A program made the position numbers and the translations under genes. Positions 43,131 through 52,740 of a stretch of 64,000 nucleotides of DNA are shown here, in pieces. This DNA comes from an uncultured Tateyamaria sp. (GTDB taxonomy: Bacteria; Pseudomonadota; Alphaproteobacteria; Rhodobacterales; Rhodobacteraceae). The notes beneath the pieces are model-generated. The model worked only from the letters and a program-made list of their open reading frames with translations, was not told the origin of the DNA and ran no database searches. The DNA is taken from NCBI RefSeq assembly GCF_947504105.1, contig NZ_CANNGP010000004.1:62001-126000 (forward strand), in the 5' to 3' direction. The first letter of the stretch is position 1, and every line of letters begins with the position of its first letter.

Positions 43131-44821
43131 GCCCCCAGGTCTCGGAGCACCTGCGGCAATATCTCGGGCAGATCCTCTGCGATCAGACCCGGGCCAAAAG
43201 CACGCGCGCATTCCGCATGCAGCCACGCAGCCGTTTCAGAAGCTTCCATCGGATCAAGACCACGGGCCAACAGGCCCGTGATAAAACCGGCCAACACATC
43301 CCCCGCCCCGGCTGTTGCCAGCCAAGGCGCCTCGCGCCCATACACTGCTGCATGGACCGAACATCGCCCATCCGGGTGAGCAATCACGGTGTCGGGTCCC
43401 TTGAGCAAGACGATCGCCCCGCACCGCGCTGCCGCATCTCGGGTCGCATCGACTTTCGAGTAAGCTGGGCCTTGGTCCGGCACACCGCTTAGCTTCTCAG
43501 CAATGTCCGGAAACAGGCGCGCGAACTCTCCGCCATGCGGCGTGAGCACGGCTTGCTCGTTCAGCGAATCCATGCGGCTTGAATCTTCGGCAATCAGTGT
43601 CAAAGCGTCGGCATCAAACACGGCATGACGCGTAAGGCGGAGGTGTCCTCCGCCCAGAACGGCATCGACGAGCGCAGCCGCCCGGTCATGCACCCCAAGC
43701 CCGGGGCCAAGACAGAGCGCATTGATACGCTCATCTTCGAGAACGGCATTCAGGGCGTCACCGTCACCCACGCGCACGAGCATCAAGGCGGTGATCTGCG
43801 AGGTCACCTCCATCTGTGCGGAGGGCGGCACTCCCAGTGTGACCAGCCCCGCGCCGATGCGCAGCGCACCGCGCGCGGCCAGACGCGCAGCCCCAGTGCG
43901 CCCTGCCCCACCCGTCAGGACAAGAGAATGGCCATGGTCGAATTTGTGGCGTCCTTCGCTGGGCCGCTTCACGACCAAATCGTATGGCCACATCCGGCGA
44001 CTGCCCCCACGTGTCGGATCAAAATCCAGCAGACAAGCGACTTCCGGGTCACGCGTCATGCGAAGATGCGCGGGGCGCCGATCCTCTTCGCCCAGACCGA
44101 TATCTACAACACGCAACGCATAGCTTTGCCGCTCAAGGTAGTGGCCCACTTTACGTCTGTGAAAGGTGACCGTCAGGTCGGTCTGCAACAGACGCTTGGA
44201 CGCATCTTCCTTCCACCAGCGCCAATGCGCATCTACATCATCGCCGATATCGGTCGGATACTCAGGCATCAAAATGTGTCCGCTGTCGCAATCCATGCCG
44301 GACGGGCAATCCACGGCAACCACATGGAATGGGACAAGCCACGGATGATTATCCCCCACATCACGGTTGCGTACAGCGTGATGGGCCAGCGCGCACTCAA
44401 GGGGAATAGCGCGGTTCAACCCGGTGCCGAACATGGCGTCAATCATCAGGACCGGGCGCCGCCCGTTCGACACCGAAGCCACATTTAGCGGTGCAACCGC
44501 GCCCATACCAACCCACAGATCGTGGTTTGACTTCGCATCCGGTGGCAGCTTCGTTGGATCGCCATAGAGAAACACCTCAACGTCCCACCCGAGACCTGCC
44601 AGCAGCCGCGCTACGACAAAGCCATCGCCACCGTTGTTGCCGGGTCCGCACAGAACGACCGCCCGGCGTGCGCCATCACCCAATTCCGGCCATTCTTCGA
44701 AGACCGCCTCGACCACGCCTGCCCCGGCGCGCTCCATCAGCTCGAGGCCCGTCGTCTCTCCCGACTCGATCGCGGCCTGTTCGATGGCCCGCATCTGGGC
44801 AGCTGTCAGCAGCTCGGTCAT
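43127..44821 (-). CDS. nnr: Bifunctional NAD(P)H-hydrate epimerase / dehydratase
   Basis: 564 residues from the ATG at 44821. The N-terminal epimerase part (about 1-230) has VVLCGPGNNGGDGFVVARLL; the C-terminal ADP-dependent dehydratase part has GHSLVLTGGAGRTGAARLAARGALRIGAGLVTLG, LLKGPDTVIAHPDGRC and ATAGAGDVLAGFITGLLARG, the nucleotide motif. It repairs hydrated NAD(P)H. Divergent from glnB. The start agrees with the common MTELLTAAQMRAIE. Confidence 0.94.
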   Translation of the reverse strand: MTELLTAAQMRAIEQAAIESGETTGLELMERAGAGVVEAVFEEWPELGDGARRAVVLCGPGNNGGDGFVVARLLAGLGWDVEVFLYGDPTKLPPDAKSNHDLWVGMGAVAPLNVASVSNGRRPVLMIDAMFGTGLNRAIPLECALAHHAVRNRDVGDNHPWLVPFHVVAVDCPSGMDCDSGHILMPEYPTDIGDDVDAHWRWWKEDASKRLLQTDLTVTFHRRKVGHYLERQSYALRVVDIGLGEEDRRPAHLRMTRDPEVACLLDFDPTRGGSRRMWPYDLVVKRPSEGRHKFDHGHSLVLTGGAGRTGAARLAARGALRIGAGLVTLGVPPSAQMEVTSQITALMLVRVGDGDALNAVLEDERINALCLGPGLGVHDRAAALVDAVLGGGHLRLTRHAVFDADALTLIAEDSSRMDSLNEQAVLTPHGGEFARLFPDIAEKLSGVPDQGPAYSKVDATRDAAARCGAIVLLKGPDTVIAHPDGRCSVHAAVYGREAPWLATAGAGDVLAGFITGLLARGLDPMEASETAAWLHAECARAFGPGLIAEDLPEILPQVLRDLGA

Positions 44822-44844
44822 GCACAAATCCTTAAAGTTTTTAA

Positions 44845-45333
<489 letters not shown>

Positions 45334-45366
45334 ATTCTACTCAAAGACAGGAAGGATCCATAGGAA

Positions 45367-46770
45367 ATGGCCAACCCCGTTCTCGACATGATCAAGGAAG
45401 AAGGCGCCGAGTACGTCGACATCCGTTTCACCGACCCCCGTGGCAAGCTGCAGCACGTGACCGTCATGGCCGACCAGGTCGACGAGGATTTCCTTGAAGA
45501 AGGCTTTATGTTCGACGGCTCGTCCATCGCGGGCTGGAAGTCGATCGAAGCGTCCGACATGAAACTGATGCCCGACCAGGCCAGCGCCTATGTCGACCCC
45601 TTCTATGCCGAGAAAACCATCTGCGTGCACTGTTCGATTGTTGAGCCCGACACAGGCGAAGCATACGAGCGTGACCCACGCGGCACGGCCGAGAAAGCCG
45701 AAGCCTACCTGAAATCCACAGGTATCGGTGACGCGGCCTATATGGGCCCCGAAGCTGAATTCTTCCTGTTTGATGATGTGCGTTATTCCAACAGCATCAA
45801 CAAGGTGTCGTACGAAGTTGATGCGACGGATGCGTCGTGGAACACGGACACCGAATACGAGATGGGTAACATGGGCCACCGTCCAGGCGTCAAGGGCGGC
45901 TACTTCCCCGTGAACCCCACGGACGAAAGCCAAGACCTGCGCTCTGAGATGCTGTCTACCATGAAGCGTCTGGGCATGAAGGTCGACAAGCACCACCACG
46001 AAGTGGCGTCCTGTCAGCACGAGCTGGGTCTGATCTTTGACAGCCTGACCAAGCAGGCCGACGAGCTGCAGAAGTACAAGTACGTCATCCACAACGTCGC
46101 CGCTGCATACGGCAAGTCGGCTACGTTCATGCCCAAGCCCATCGCGGGCGACAACGGCACAGGGATGCACGTCAACATGTCGATCTGGAAAGACGGCAAG
46201 CCGCTCTTTGCTGGTGACAAATACGCTGACCTGTCCGACGAAGCTCTTTTCTTCATCGGTGGTGTGCTGAAGCACGCCAAAGCGCTGAACGCCTTCACCA
46301 ACCCGTCGACCAACAGCTACAAGCGTCTGATCCCGGGCTTCGAAGCGCCTGTGCTGCGCGCCTATTCGGCTCGTAACCGCTCGGGCTGCGTCCGGATCCC
46401 ATGGACCGAGTCGCCCAAAGCCAAGCGCGTCGAGGCCCGCTTCCCCGACCCATCGGCGAACCCCTACTTGTGCTTTGCCGCCCTGCTGATGGCCGGCCTC
46501 GACGGTATCCAGAACAAGATCCACCCGGGCGAGCCTTCGGACAAGGACCTGTACGATCTGCCGCCAGAAGAGCTGGCCGGTATCCCGACAGTTTGCGGCA
46601 GCTTGCGCGAAGCCATGGAAGAGTTGGAAGCCGACATGGACTTCCTGCTGGCCGGTGACGTGTTCACCAAAGACCAGATCGAGGGCTATATCGCGCTCAA
46701 GATGGAAGAGATCGAAACATACGAACACACACCCCACCCGGTTGAGTTCGGCATGTACTACAGCTGCTAA
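45367..46770 (+). CDS. glnA: Glutamine synthetase, type I
   Basis: 467 residues, GSI length. Glu-rich metal sites are in [12 protein letters not shown] and [17 protein letters not shown]; the ATP-binding motif is [16 protein letters not shown], and the adenylylation tyrosine is expected in [14 protein letters not shown]. It makes glutamine from glutamate and ammonia. glnBA is the classical operon; the terminator follows at 46798. Confidence 0.97.
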   Translation: MANPVLDMIKEEGAEYVDIRFTDPRGKLQHVTVMADQVDEDFLEEGFMFDGSSIAGWKSIEASDMKLMPDQASAYVDPFYAEKTICVHCSIVEPDTGEAYERDPRGTAEKAEAYLKSTGIGDAAYMGPEAEFFLFDDVRYSNSINKVSYEVDATDASWNTDTEYEMGNMGHRPGVKGGYFPVNPTDESQDLRSEMLSTMKRLGMKVDKHHHEVASCQHELGLIFDSLTKQADELQKYKYVIHNVAAAYGKSATFMPKPIAGDNGTGMHVNMSIWKDGKPLFAGDKYADLSDEALFFIGGVLKHAKALNAFTNPSTNSYKRLIPGFEAPVLRAYSARNRSGCVRIPWTESPKAKRVEARFPDPSANPYLCFAALLMAGLDGIQNKIHPGEPSDKDLYDLPPEELAGIPTVCGSLREAMEELEADMDFLLAGDVFTKDQIEGYIALKMEEIETYEHTPHPVEFGMYYSC

Positions 46771-46797
46771 GCTGGTAACCGATCAAACGAGTTTTGG

Positions 46798-46826
46798 AGG
46801 GGCACCTATAATGGTGCCCCTTTTTT
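46798..46826 (+). terminator. Intrinsic terminator of glnBA
   Basis: AGGGGCACC and GGTGCCCCT pair across TATAAT, followed by a run of T. Confidence 0.88.
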
Positions 46827-47124
46827 CATGCACGAGCTATGTTGCTAAGAGCGGTCATATTGCCCCAGCAACCATCCCATTTTCAGCATACGATATTCAT
46901 CGCGCCATGTGGTCACATGCTGTGCATTTCCATAAAACTCACGTGGCGCGTCAAGGCTGCGCGACGGTCGACCCACCACGTGACACAGCCCCCCCGAGAC
47001 CGGCGATGACTTGCTTATATGATCTCTCAGACGGTCCAAGGTCCTGAATTCCTGACTTGCATCCGCTACTAGCAGTAAAGATTATTGCAGCATTACAGAG
47101 CTATTTTAACCAGGTGACCATATT
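46827..47124. other. Non-coding stretch after glnA
   Basis: About 300 bases of lower GC after the glnA terminator. A 64-codon minus-strand frame from a TTG (47039-46845) is open but has no recognisable product. No RNA or repeat was recognised. Confidence 0.4.
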
Positions 47125-47211
47125 ATGATTACAACACAGTTTTGCTTCCGCGTCTGTATTGCAGCATCTGCTATTATGGGGCTGCACCTGATCCTGACGC
47201 ACATCGCCTAA
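47125..47211 (+). CDS. Possible 28-residue hydrophobic peptide
   Basis: MITTQFCFRVCIAASAIMGL then HLILTHIA: a single hydrophobic helix with two cysteines. AGGTGA lies 12 bases upstream of the ATG. A hairpin with a T-run (47245-47268) follows, so it may be a separate short transcript. It could equally be chance. Confidence 0.25.
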   Translation: MITTQFCFRVCIAASAIMGLHLILTHIA

Positions 47212-47244
47212 ACAGCCAAGAATGTTGATTTTGAGAACCAAGCG

Positions 47245-47268
47245 CGTGCAGGTTACCCTGCACGTGTT
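47245..47268 (+). terminator. Hairpin upstream of the MltB-like gene
   Basis: CGTGCAGG (47245-47252) and CCTGCACG (47257-47264) form a perfect stem with a TTAC loop, followed by TGTTTT. It lies 20 bases before the transglycosylase ATG and just before its AGGAG. Confidence 0.6.
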
Positions 47269-47284
47269 TTGCAGGAGAGCTAAC

Positions 47285-48094
47285 ATGTATTTCAAACAGC
47301 GCGCGCGCAGCCTATTTGCCGCCGGACTTATCATGACAGCAGGCACAGGAATGGCGTTGGCCCAGTGTGGAAACAGTTCAGCAGGCTTCGAAACATGGAA
47401 GACCGGCTTTGCGAATGATGCGCGGCAAGCAGGTGTGAGATCGTCGGGGCTGCAAGCCCTCGCAAATGCGCAGTATGCGACACGTACGATCGCCGCAGAT
47501 CGCAATCAAAAATCGTTCCGCTACTCGCTTGACAAGTTTATGCAGGTCCGTGGCGCGGATACAATCGTTGCGCAAGGACGCAAGCGCAAAGCCCGCAACC
47601 CTGATTTCTATGCAGCACTCGAACAGCAATACGGCGTTCCTTCCGGTGTATTGATTGCCATCCACGGGATGGAGACGGCTTTTGGCGGGTTTATGGGCGA
47701 CAGCTCGGTCGTGTCAGCCATTTTGACGCTGACCTATGATTGCCGTCGTTCAGATTTTTTCGAACCGCACGCCATTGGCGCGTTGAAGCTGGTGGATCAA
47801 GGGTCGATCACCGGCGCGACCAAAGGGGCGAAACACGGTGAGTTGGGGCATACTCAGTTCTTGCCCGGCAATGCGCTGAAATACGGTGTTGATGCAAATG
47901 GCGATGGGCGCATCGATCTGTACAACCAAACCGATGCCTTGGCCTCGACCGCCAACTTTCTCAGACAGAAAGGTTGGAAAACGGGTCAGGGGTACCAGCA
48001 AGGACAGCCAAACTTCGCCGTCATCAAACAGTGGAACGCAGCAACGGTCTATCAGCAGGCCATCGCGATCATGGGTGCCCGCATCGACGGGTGA
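47285..48094 (+). CDS. Lytic murein transglycosylase (MltB-like, SLT_2 family)
   Basis: 269 residues with a signal peptide (MYFKQRARSLFAAGLIMTAGTGMALAQ-type, cleaved near 26). The catalytic Glu is expected in IHGMETAFGGFMGDSSV, followed by GELGHTQFLPGNALKYGVDANGDG, the second conserved MltB block. It cuts glycan strands in the periplasm. Shorter than E. coli MltB, as in other Rhodobacteraceae. ATG at 47285 follows AGGAGAGC. Confidence 0.9.
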   Translation: MYFKQRARSLFAAGLIMTAGTGMALAQCGNSSAGFETWKTGFANDARQAGVRSSGLQALANAQYATRTIAADRNQKSFRYSLDKFMQVRGADTIVAQGRKRKARNPDFYAALEQQYGVPSGVLIAIHGMETAFGGFMGDSSVVSAILTLTYDCRRSDFFEPHAIGALKLVDQGSITGATKGAKHGELGHTQFLPGNALKYGVDANGDGRIDLYNQTDALASTANFLRQKGWKTGQGYQQGQPNFAVIKQWNAATVYQQAIAIMGARIDG

Positions 48095-48101
48095 ATGGAC
48101 T

Positions 48102-48533
48102 GTGTTTCACCCGAAACCTGGCACCAAGAAAAACCCCAAACTGCGCTGGTCCCTGCCTGACCGGGCATTTTTCGGATACGGTGCCTGCCATATTCTGGCG
48201 GGAACCTATCTGCTTGATCCACCACGGCGGGGCTTTTGCGCTGAACGCATCGTGCCGAACGGCCCCTATCCCGGCAATCACATCTATCTGACCGACGGCG
48301 CCATCGCCTTCGACTACCGCGGTTACGTGGCCCGAGACAGGCTGTTGGACTGGTTTCGCAAGGCATGGAACGGCCACACACCCGGTTGGTCAGGCACCAT
48401 CGAGGCGGTTCGGTTCGATCTGCTTGATACTGCTGCGCTCAACGCGCGCAAGATGCTAGGGCCGGACCAGTATTTTGGTGATCCTGTTGCCCGCGCCCGG
48501 CGCTTCCTGGCCCAAAAAAGGCACAGCGGGTGA
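48102..48533 (+). CDS. Conserved hypothetical protein
   Basis: 143 residues from a GTG at 48102, eight bases after the previous stop. MFHPKPGTKKNPKLRWSLP, then GYGACHILAGTYLLDPP, PGNHIYLTDGAIAFDYRGYVARDRLL. No signal peptide or membrane segment. Function unknown. It is probably co-transcribed with the transglycosylase gene. Confidence 0.7.
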   Translation: MFHPKPGTKKNPKLRWSLPDRAFFGYGACHILAGTYLLDPPRRGFCAERIVPNGPYPGNHIYLTDGAIAFDYRGYVARDRLLDWFRKAWNGHTPGWSGTIEAVRFDLLDTAALNARKMLGPDQYFGDPVARARRFLAQKRHSG

Positions 48534-48740
48534 CGCAGAAGCGGGATGATCCCAAACGCCACACTCCGTTCAACACTTGCCAAACCGATACCGTGCCCCT
48601 AAGTCGCATCAGCATAGGGACCAGACCCCTGCCCTCCGCATCTTGGTGAAGTCTGGCGATCCGACCCCAATTTTGGTCGCAGGCACGGCAATGCGGAGAC
48701 CCGATAGCCCAGATCACGCGACCGGAACACGGAGACGGAT

Positions 48741-49190
48741 ATGGATATGGATATTCCCCTTCCCTCACGCGCAGCGCTCAAGGCGCAGGCAAAGCGATTG
48801 CGTGCGGCCCTGAACGAAGCTGGCACCCCTTGCACCCATGCCCAGGCACTGGAAACGGTGGCGCGGCAATGGGGTGCGCGCGATTGGAACACCTTGCACG
48901 CACGGGCGCAGGACGACAGCCAACACGGGTATCATCCCGGACAACGCGTGTCCGGTCGCTACCTGGGGCACCGCTTTGCAGGTTTCGTGAAATCCGCGCG
49001 GCTCATGCCGAATGGGCGCCACGCCCTGACCCTGCGCTTTGACGATGCGATTGACGTTGTCGCGTCGCGGCACTTCTCGGCGTGGCGCAAGCAGGTGAAC
49101 TGTGTCGTGGATCAGCGCGGGCGCACGTTGCGAACAACATCCAATGGGCAACCGCATGTGGTGATACACGATGCCTGGTCCGGCAGATGA
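48741..49190 (+). CDS. Glyoxalase-superfamily-related small protein
   Basis: 149 residues. N-terminal helical part PSRAALKAQAKRLRAALNEAGTPCTHAQALETVARQWGARDWNTLHAR is the glyoxalase-related domain found at the start of several Rhodobacteraceae proteins. The C-terminal part (YHPGQRVSGRYLGHRFAGFVKSARLM onwards) is beta-rich. No metal site of true glyoxalases is apparent. Function unknown. It stands alone; the 207 bases before it show no clear signal. Confidence 0.65.
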   Translation: MDMDIPLPSRAALKAQAKRLRAALNEAGTPCTHAQALETVARQWGARDWNTLHARAQDDSQHGYHPGQRVSGRYLGHRFAGFVKSARLMPNGRHALTLRFDDAIDVVASRHFSAWRKQVNCVVDQRGRTLRTTSNGQPHVVIHDAWSGR

Positions 49191-49215
49191 TTGGGTAAGG
49201 CGGTCCTTGGCCCGC

Positions 49216-49962
49216 CTAGCTCAACCCTGACACGTCTTCGCGCACCAGCACATAGGTGTGAATGGCAAACACCACCGCACGGCTTTGCGGCAGGCGCAGC
49301 AGCGTCTGCCGCTCGCTCCTATAATATGGCCCCTCGGTCAGGCCCGCCCCCACCCCGCGCGGTTCTGACTGAGACCGGGGCTGGAACAGTTCAGGGTCCT
49401 GATACCAAAGCTGGTTGAACCGCCACAGCGGACGCCCGACCTGAATCCCGTCAAACAGGCGCTGCACGCGGCGTGCAAGGTCACCGGTGTATTCCGAGAC
49501 GGGTATGTGAATGTCGACCAGAGGCCGGCCAGCTTTCTCGCTCAGTCGCCACGAGGCCGGAAAACACAACACAGCGCCAGTCAACACATGTTCGTCGCCA
49601 CGCTTCTGCATCAATACAAAGTCGTTCTGGCACAGCCGCCCCAATGTCCTCATCGGCGCGGAAAGATCCAGCGATACAATGCGCCCATCCGGACAGGTGA
49701 CGTCATTGCCATCCCGCTGAAACCCCTGCGCAGGCAGGATGTCGAGCACTGCATTCAGCAATTCCGTTGCAGCATCCCGCGCCAACGGGTCTAGGTACAA
49801 AACATCCGCCGGGCGTTCCACCAACAAGGTCTCGCGCCGCGCCATCTGTTCGGCATAGGCATCATCAACGCGCAACCATGGCCCGCCCTCGGGCTGGATA
49901 CCCGGCAAGGCGCGGCTGACGCGCATGTCTTTGGGCAATTCACGCTGCAAAATCACGGTCAT
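49216..49962 (-). CDS. Haem-dependent oxidative N-demethylase-like protein (DUF3445)
   Basis: 248 residues from the ATG at 49962. DUF3445 pattern: PWLRVDDAYAEQMARRETLL, VLCFPASWRLSEKAGRPLVDIHIPV and RFNQLWYQDPELFQP, ending LRLPQSRAVVFAIHTYVL. Characterised relatives oxidise dimethylamine using haem b. That may connect it to breakdown of methylated compounds in the marine environment. It lies divergent to dddP. Confidence 0.82.
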   Translation of the reverse strand: MTVILQRELPKDMRVSRALPGIQPEGGPWLRVDDAYAEQMARRETLLVERPADVLYLDPLARDAATELLNAVLDILPAQGFQRDGNDVTCPDGRIVSLDLSAPMRTLGRLCQNDFVLMQKRGDEHVLTGAVLCFPASWRLSEKAGRPLVDIHIPVSEYTGDLARRVQRLFDGIQVGRPLWRFNQLWYQDPELFQPRSQSEPRGVGAGLTEGPYYRSERQTLLRLPQSRAVVFAIHTYVLVREDVSGLS

Positions 49963-50083
49963 GGCGCACATTTGCACGGGGTTCGATCAACACGCCACAG
50001 CAAAAAAACGCCGGATGCCTGTCGGAAACGGGCAACTACACCGCGCGAATCCACGGCACCCTGCCCCCAGGGAAGGACGCACC

Positions 50084-51424
50084 ATGAACCAGCATTACCG
50101 TGACACACGCAAAATCGATCCCAATCGTGGCGCCGCGTTGGGCGATGGCACACCGAATGATGCCAACCGCATTGAAATCGGCCCAACGCAACTTGCCTTT
50201 GCTGAATGGGAGGCCGCTGGCCTGCAACTGCCAAACCTCGCCAACATGCGCGAATACCGCTGGCGCAGGCTGACCCAGCACATCGTTGATCGCGGCTATG
50301 CTGGCCTTTTGATGTTTGACCCGCTCAACATCCGCTACGCCACCGACTCGACCAACATGCAGCTTTGGAACACGCACAACCCGTTCCGGGCCGTTCTGCT
50401 GTGCGCTGATGGGTATATGGTGATCTGGGATTACAAGAACGCGCCCTTCCTGTCCTCCTTCAATCCGCTGGTCAAAGAGGTCCGGCACGGGGCCGACCTG
50501 TTTTATTTCGACCGGGGTGACAAGATTGATGTTGCGGCAGATGCTTTTGCCAATGCCGTGCGTGAAATCTGCACTGAGCATGCGCCCGGCCATACACGGC
50601 TGGCCGTCGATAAGCCCATGGTTCATGGGCTGCACGCGCTTGAGGCGCAGGGGTTCACTGTCATGGACGGTGAGGAAGTCACCGAAAAATCCCGTTCGAT
50701 CAAGGGGCCCGATGAAATCAAGGCCATGCGCTGCGCCGTGAACGCCTGTGAGGCATCCATCAAGGCGATGGAGGATTTCGCACGGACCAATGTGGGCGAC
50801 GGGGCAACGTGCGAGGACGATATCTGGGCCGTGCTGCACGCCGAGAATATCCGGCACGGCGGCGAATGGATCGAAACGCGGCTCCTGTCGTCCGGACCCC
50901 GCACAAACCCGTGGTTTCAGGAATGCGGGCCCCGCATCTGTCAGCAAAACGAGATCATTTCGTTCGACACCGACCTTGTCGGATCATACGGCATCTGCGT
51001 CGACATCTCGCGCAGTTGGTGGATCGGGGACCAGAAGCCGCGCCCGGACATGGTCTATGCCATGCAGCACGCCCATGAACACATCATGCAGAACATGGAG
51101 ATGATCAAACCCGGCGTGATGATCCCTGAGCTGACGGCCAATACCCACGTGCTTGACGACAAGTTTCAGGCGCAGAAATACGGCTGTCTCATGCACGGTG
51201 TTGGCCTGTGCGACGAGTGGCCACTGGTGGTCTATCCAGACAAGGCGGTGGCTGGTGCCTTTGACTACGCGCTGGAACCCGGCATGGTGCTGTGTGTCGA
51301 GGCCGCCGTGGGCGAAGTTGGCGGAGACTTTACCATCAAGTTGGAGGACCAGGTGCTGGTAACCGAAGACGGGTTCGAGAACCTGATCGGATATGAGTTT
51401 GATCCGGCACTGATGGGGGTATGA
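50084..51424 (+). CDS. dddP: DMSP lyase DddP
   Basis: 446 residues, M24-peptidase fold. Start MNQHYRDTRKIDPNRGAALG is typical of roseobacter DddP. All six metal ligands reported for DddP are at their published positions: Asp295 and Asp297 (SFDTDLVG), Asp307 (ICVDISR), His371 (LMHGVGLCDEWP), Glu406 (CVEAAVGEVGGDF) and Glu421 (KLEDQVLV). It cleaves dimethylsulfoniopropionate to DMS and acrylate. The ATG at 50084 was chosen by family agreement. Confidence 0.96.
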   Translation: MNQHYRDTRKIDPNRGAALGDGTPNDANRIEIGPTQLAFAEWEAAGLQLPNLANMREYRWRRLTQHIVDRGYAGLLMFDPLNIRYATDSTNMQLWNTHNPFRAVLLCADGYMVIWDYKNAPFLSSFNPLVKEVRHGADLFYFDRGDKIDVAADAFANAVREICTEHAPGHTRLAVDKPMVHGLHALEAQGFTVMDGEEVTEKSRSIKGPDEIKAMRCAVNACEASIKAMEDFARTNVGDGATCEDDIWAVLHAENIRHGGEWIETRLLSSGPRTNPWFQECGPRICQQNEIISFDTDLVGSYGICVDISRSWWIGDQKPRPDMVYAMQHAHEHIMQNMEMIKPGVMIPELTANTHVLDDKFQAQKYGCLMHGVGLCDEWPLVVYPDKAVAGAFDYALEPGMVLCVEAAVGEVGGDFTIKLEDQVLVTEDGFENLIGYEFDPALMGV

Positions 51425-51539
51425 GCCTCGAAACGGAAGCGCATGCGTTTGAAACAACTGCCCCCGACGGCCCTTAGATGACGTGCATTGCGCATCGTTC
51501 ACTATGGGTGCCGGGGACTTAAGATCTTGCGGACGGGCG

Positions 51540-52385
51540 TTAGGATGGATCCCCTGTAAATCCGCAGGCAGTCAAAAGGGTTTCGGCAAAGTCACGGCGG
51601 AACGTTCGGATCGCTGTAAAGCTTTCACCAAACGCATGATGCGCAAAAACGACTGAAACCGCATCGTCGCGCATCAGCCAGCCCGCGTACCAACCCTCGA
51701 ACGCACGGGACAGCACTCCGGTCCTCGCGGGCCCGGACCCCGTCTTTCCATACAACGTCGCGGTGCCAATGGGTCCAGCCTTGGCTATTTCCATCAGGTC
51801 AGCAAGAGATGCCCTATCAACGTCCAGCTCATGTCCGAGCAAGCGTTCGAGAAAGCGCACTTGTTCCGTCACAGAGAGTTTGAGTGGGCCACTAAGCCAG
51901 AAACTGTCGCTGCCGTCAGGCACCTCTGCGTTGCCATAGTCCCATGCACCCAGCGTTTCACGATATCGGGACGTGCCGACCTCCAATGCGATGTCTTGGA
52001 AATACCAGACAGCGGAGCGTTGGAACGCCGTTCCAAGGGTCTGTCCCTGCCTCCAGGCGTCAGGCCAATAGCCTTGGGCCGGGCGCAAATCGCTGTTCCA
52101 GTCGCGCCAGGCGTCAATGTTGTCCGCCACGCCAGTATCCAATGCGATCAGCGTGTTAGGAATCTTGAAGGTAGACCATGGCGCGTGTCGCGTTTCCAGA
52201 TCACTCCCCTCAAGAATGCAGCGCTGGCCCGTCGCGAGGTCAAGCGCGAGAAAACTGGACTCTCTTTCACCAATCCGGTCAGCGAACGGGCTTCGATCAA
52301 GCAGGCTGTCGGCATTGGCCGAGAGGGCAAAGATCCCAGTAAAAAGCGCAGCGAAACCCGCCCGCACAGAAAAACAGATTGGCAT
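51540..52385 (-). CDS. Class D beta-lactamase (OXA family)
   Basis: 281 residues with a signal peptide (cleaved near ANA-DS, about 25). Active-site Ser71 in STFK (71-74), SAV at 124-126, YGN at 150-152 and KTG at 214-216 are all present. It should hydrolyse penicillin-type beta-lactams. Start at 52385 follows GGAAGAT. Divergent to the lodA-like operon with a 355-base AT-richer gap. Low GC around the gap suggests a more recently acquired region, but this is not proof. Confidence 0.93.
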   Translation of the reverse strand: MPICFSVRAGFAALFTGIFALSANADSLLDRSPFADRIGERESSFLALDLATGQRCILEGSDLETRHAPWSTFKIPNTLIALDTGVADNIDAWRDWNSDLRPAQGYWPDAWRQGQTLGTAFQRSAVWYFQDIALEVGTSRYRETLGAWDYGNAEVPDGSDSFWLSGPLKLSVTEQVRFLERLLGHELDVDRASLADLMEIAKAGPIGTATLYGKTGSGPARTGVLSRAFEGWYAGWLMRDDAVSVVFAHHAFGESFTAIRTFRRDFAETLLTACGFTGDPS

Positions 52386-52740
52386 ATGTATATCTTCCTT
52401 CGACGAAAAATGTGAATCGGCGGGGATGGAATGCGCCCCATGCGCCAGCACTAGCCCGGTCCAACGCACCTCTCCAGCCCAACAAAAAGGATGTGCATGT
52501 TTCCGCCGCGCTGCGTTTCTCGGCCCTTTTTTTTGAGCTATTTCAATATATGCAGCGCCCATAATGTGATCATGACCAGTGTCGGCCAGTGTCTGTTTGT
52601 CCTCTTTCCCCGGCGCGGGCATGAAAACTATATGCTGATCCAAATTTCTCGCATAACGTGAATATATCAATCGATTCTATTTTTTGTTGAACTCGCACTT
52701 TCAGCTCACGCATGAGCAAAAAGTTGTTTTTGAGGGCCAT
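52386..52740. other. Divergent intergenic region between beta-lactamase and lodA-like operon
   Basis: 355 bases, AT-richer than the surroundings (poly-T near 52529, ATATATCAATCGATTC near 52664). It must hold promoters for both directions. No clear sigma70 pair or operator was identified. Open frames here lie over other features and look spurious. Confidence 0.5.

Noticed and set aside
46845-47039. 64-codon minus-strand frame after glnA
   Set aside because: Needs a TTG start, has no ribosome site and no recognisable product; kept only as a note on the gap.
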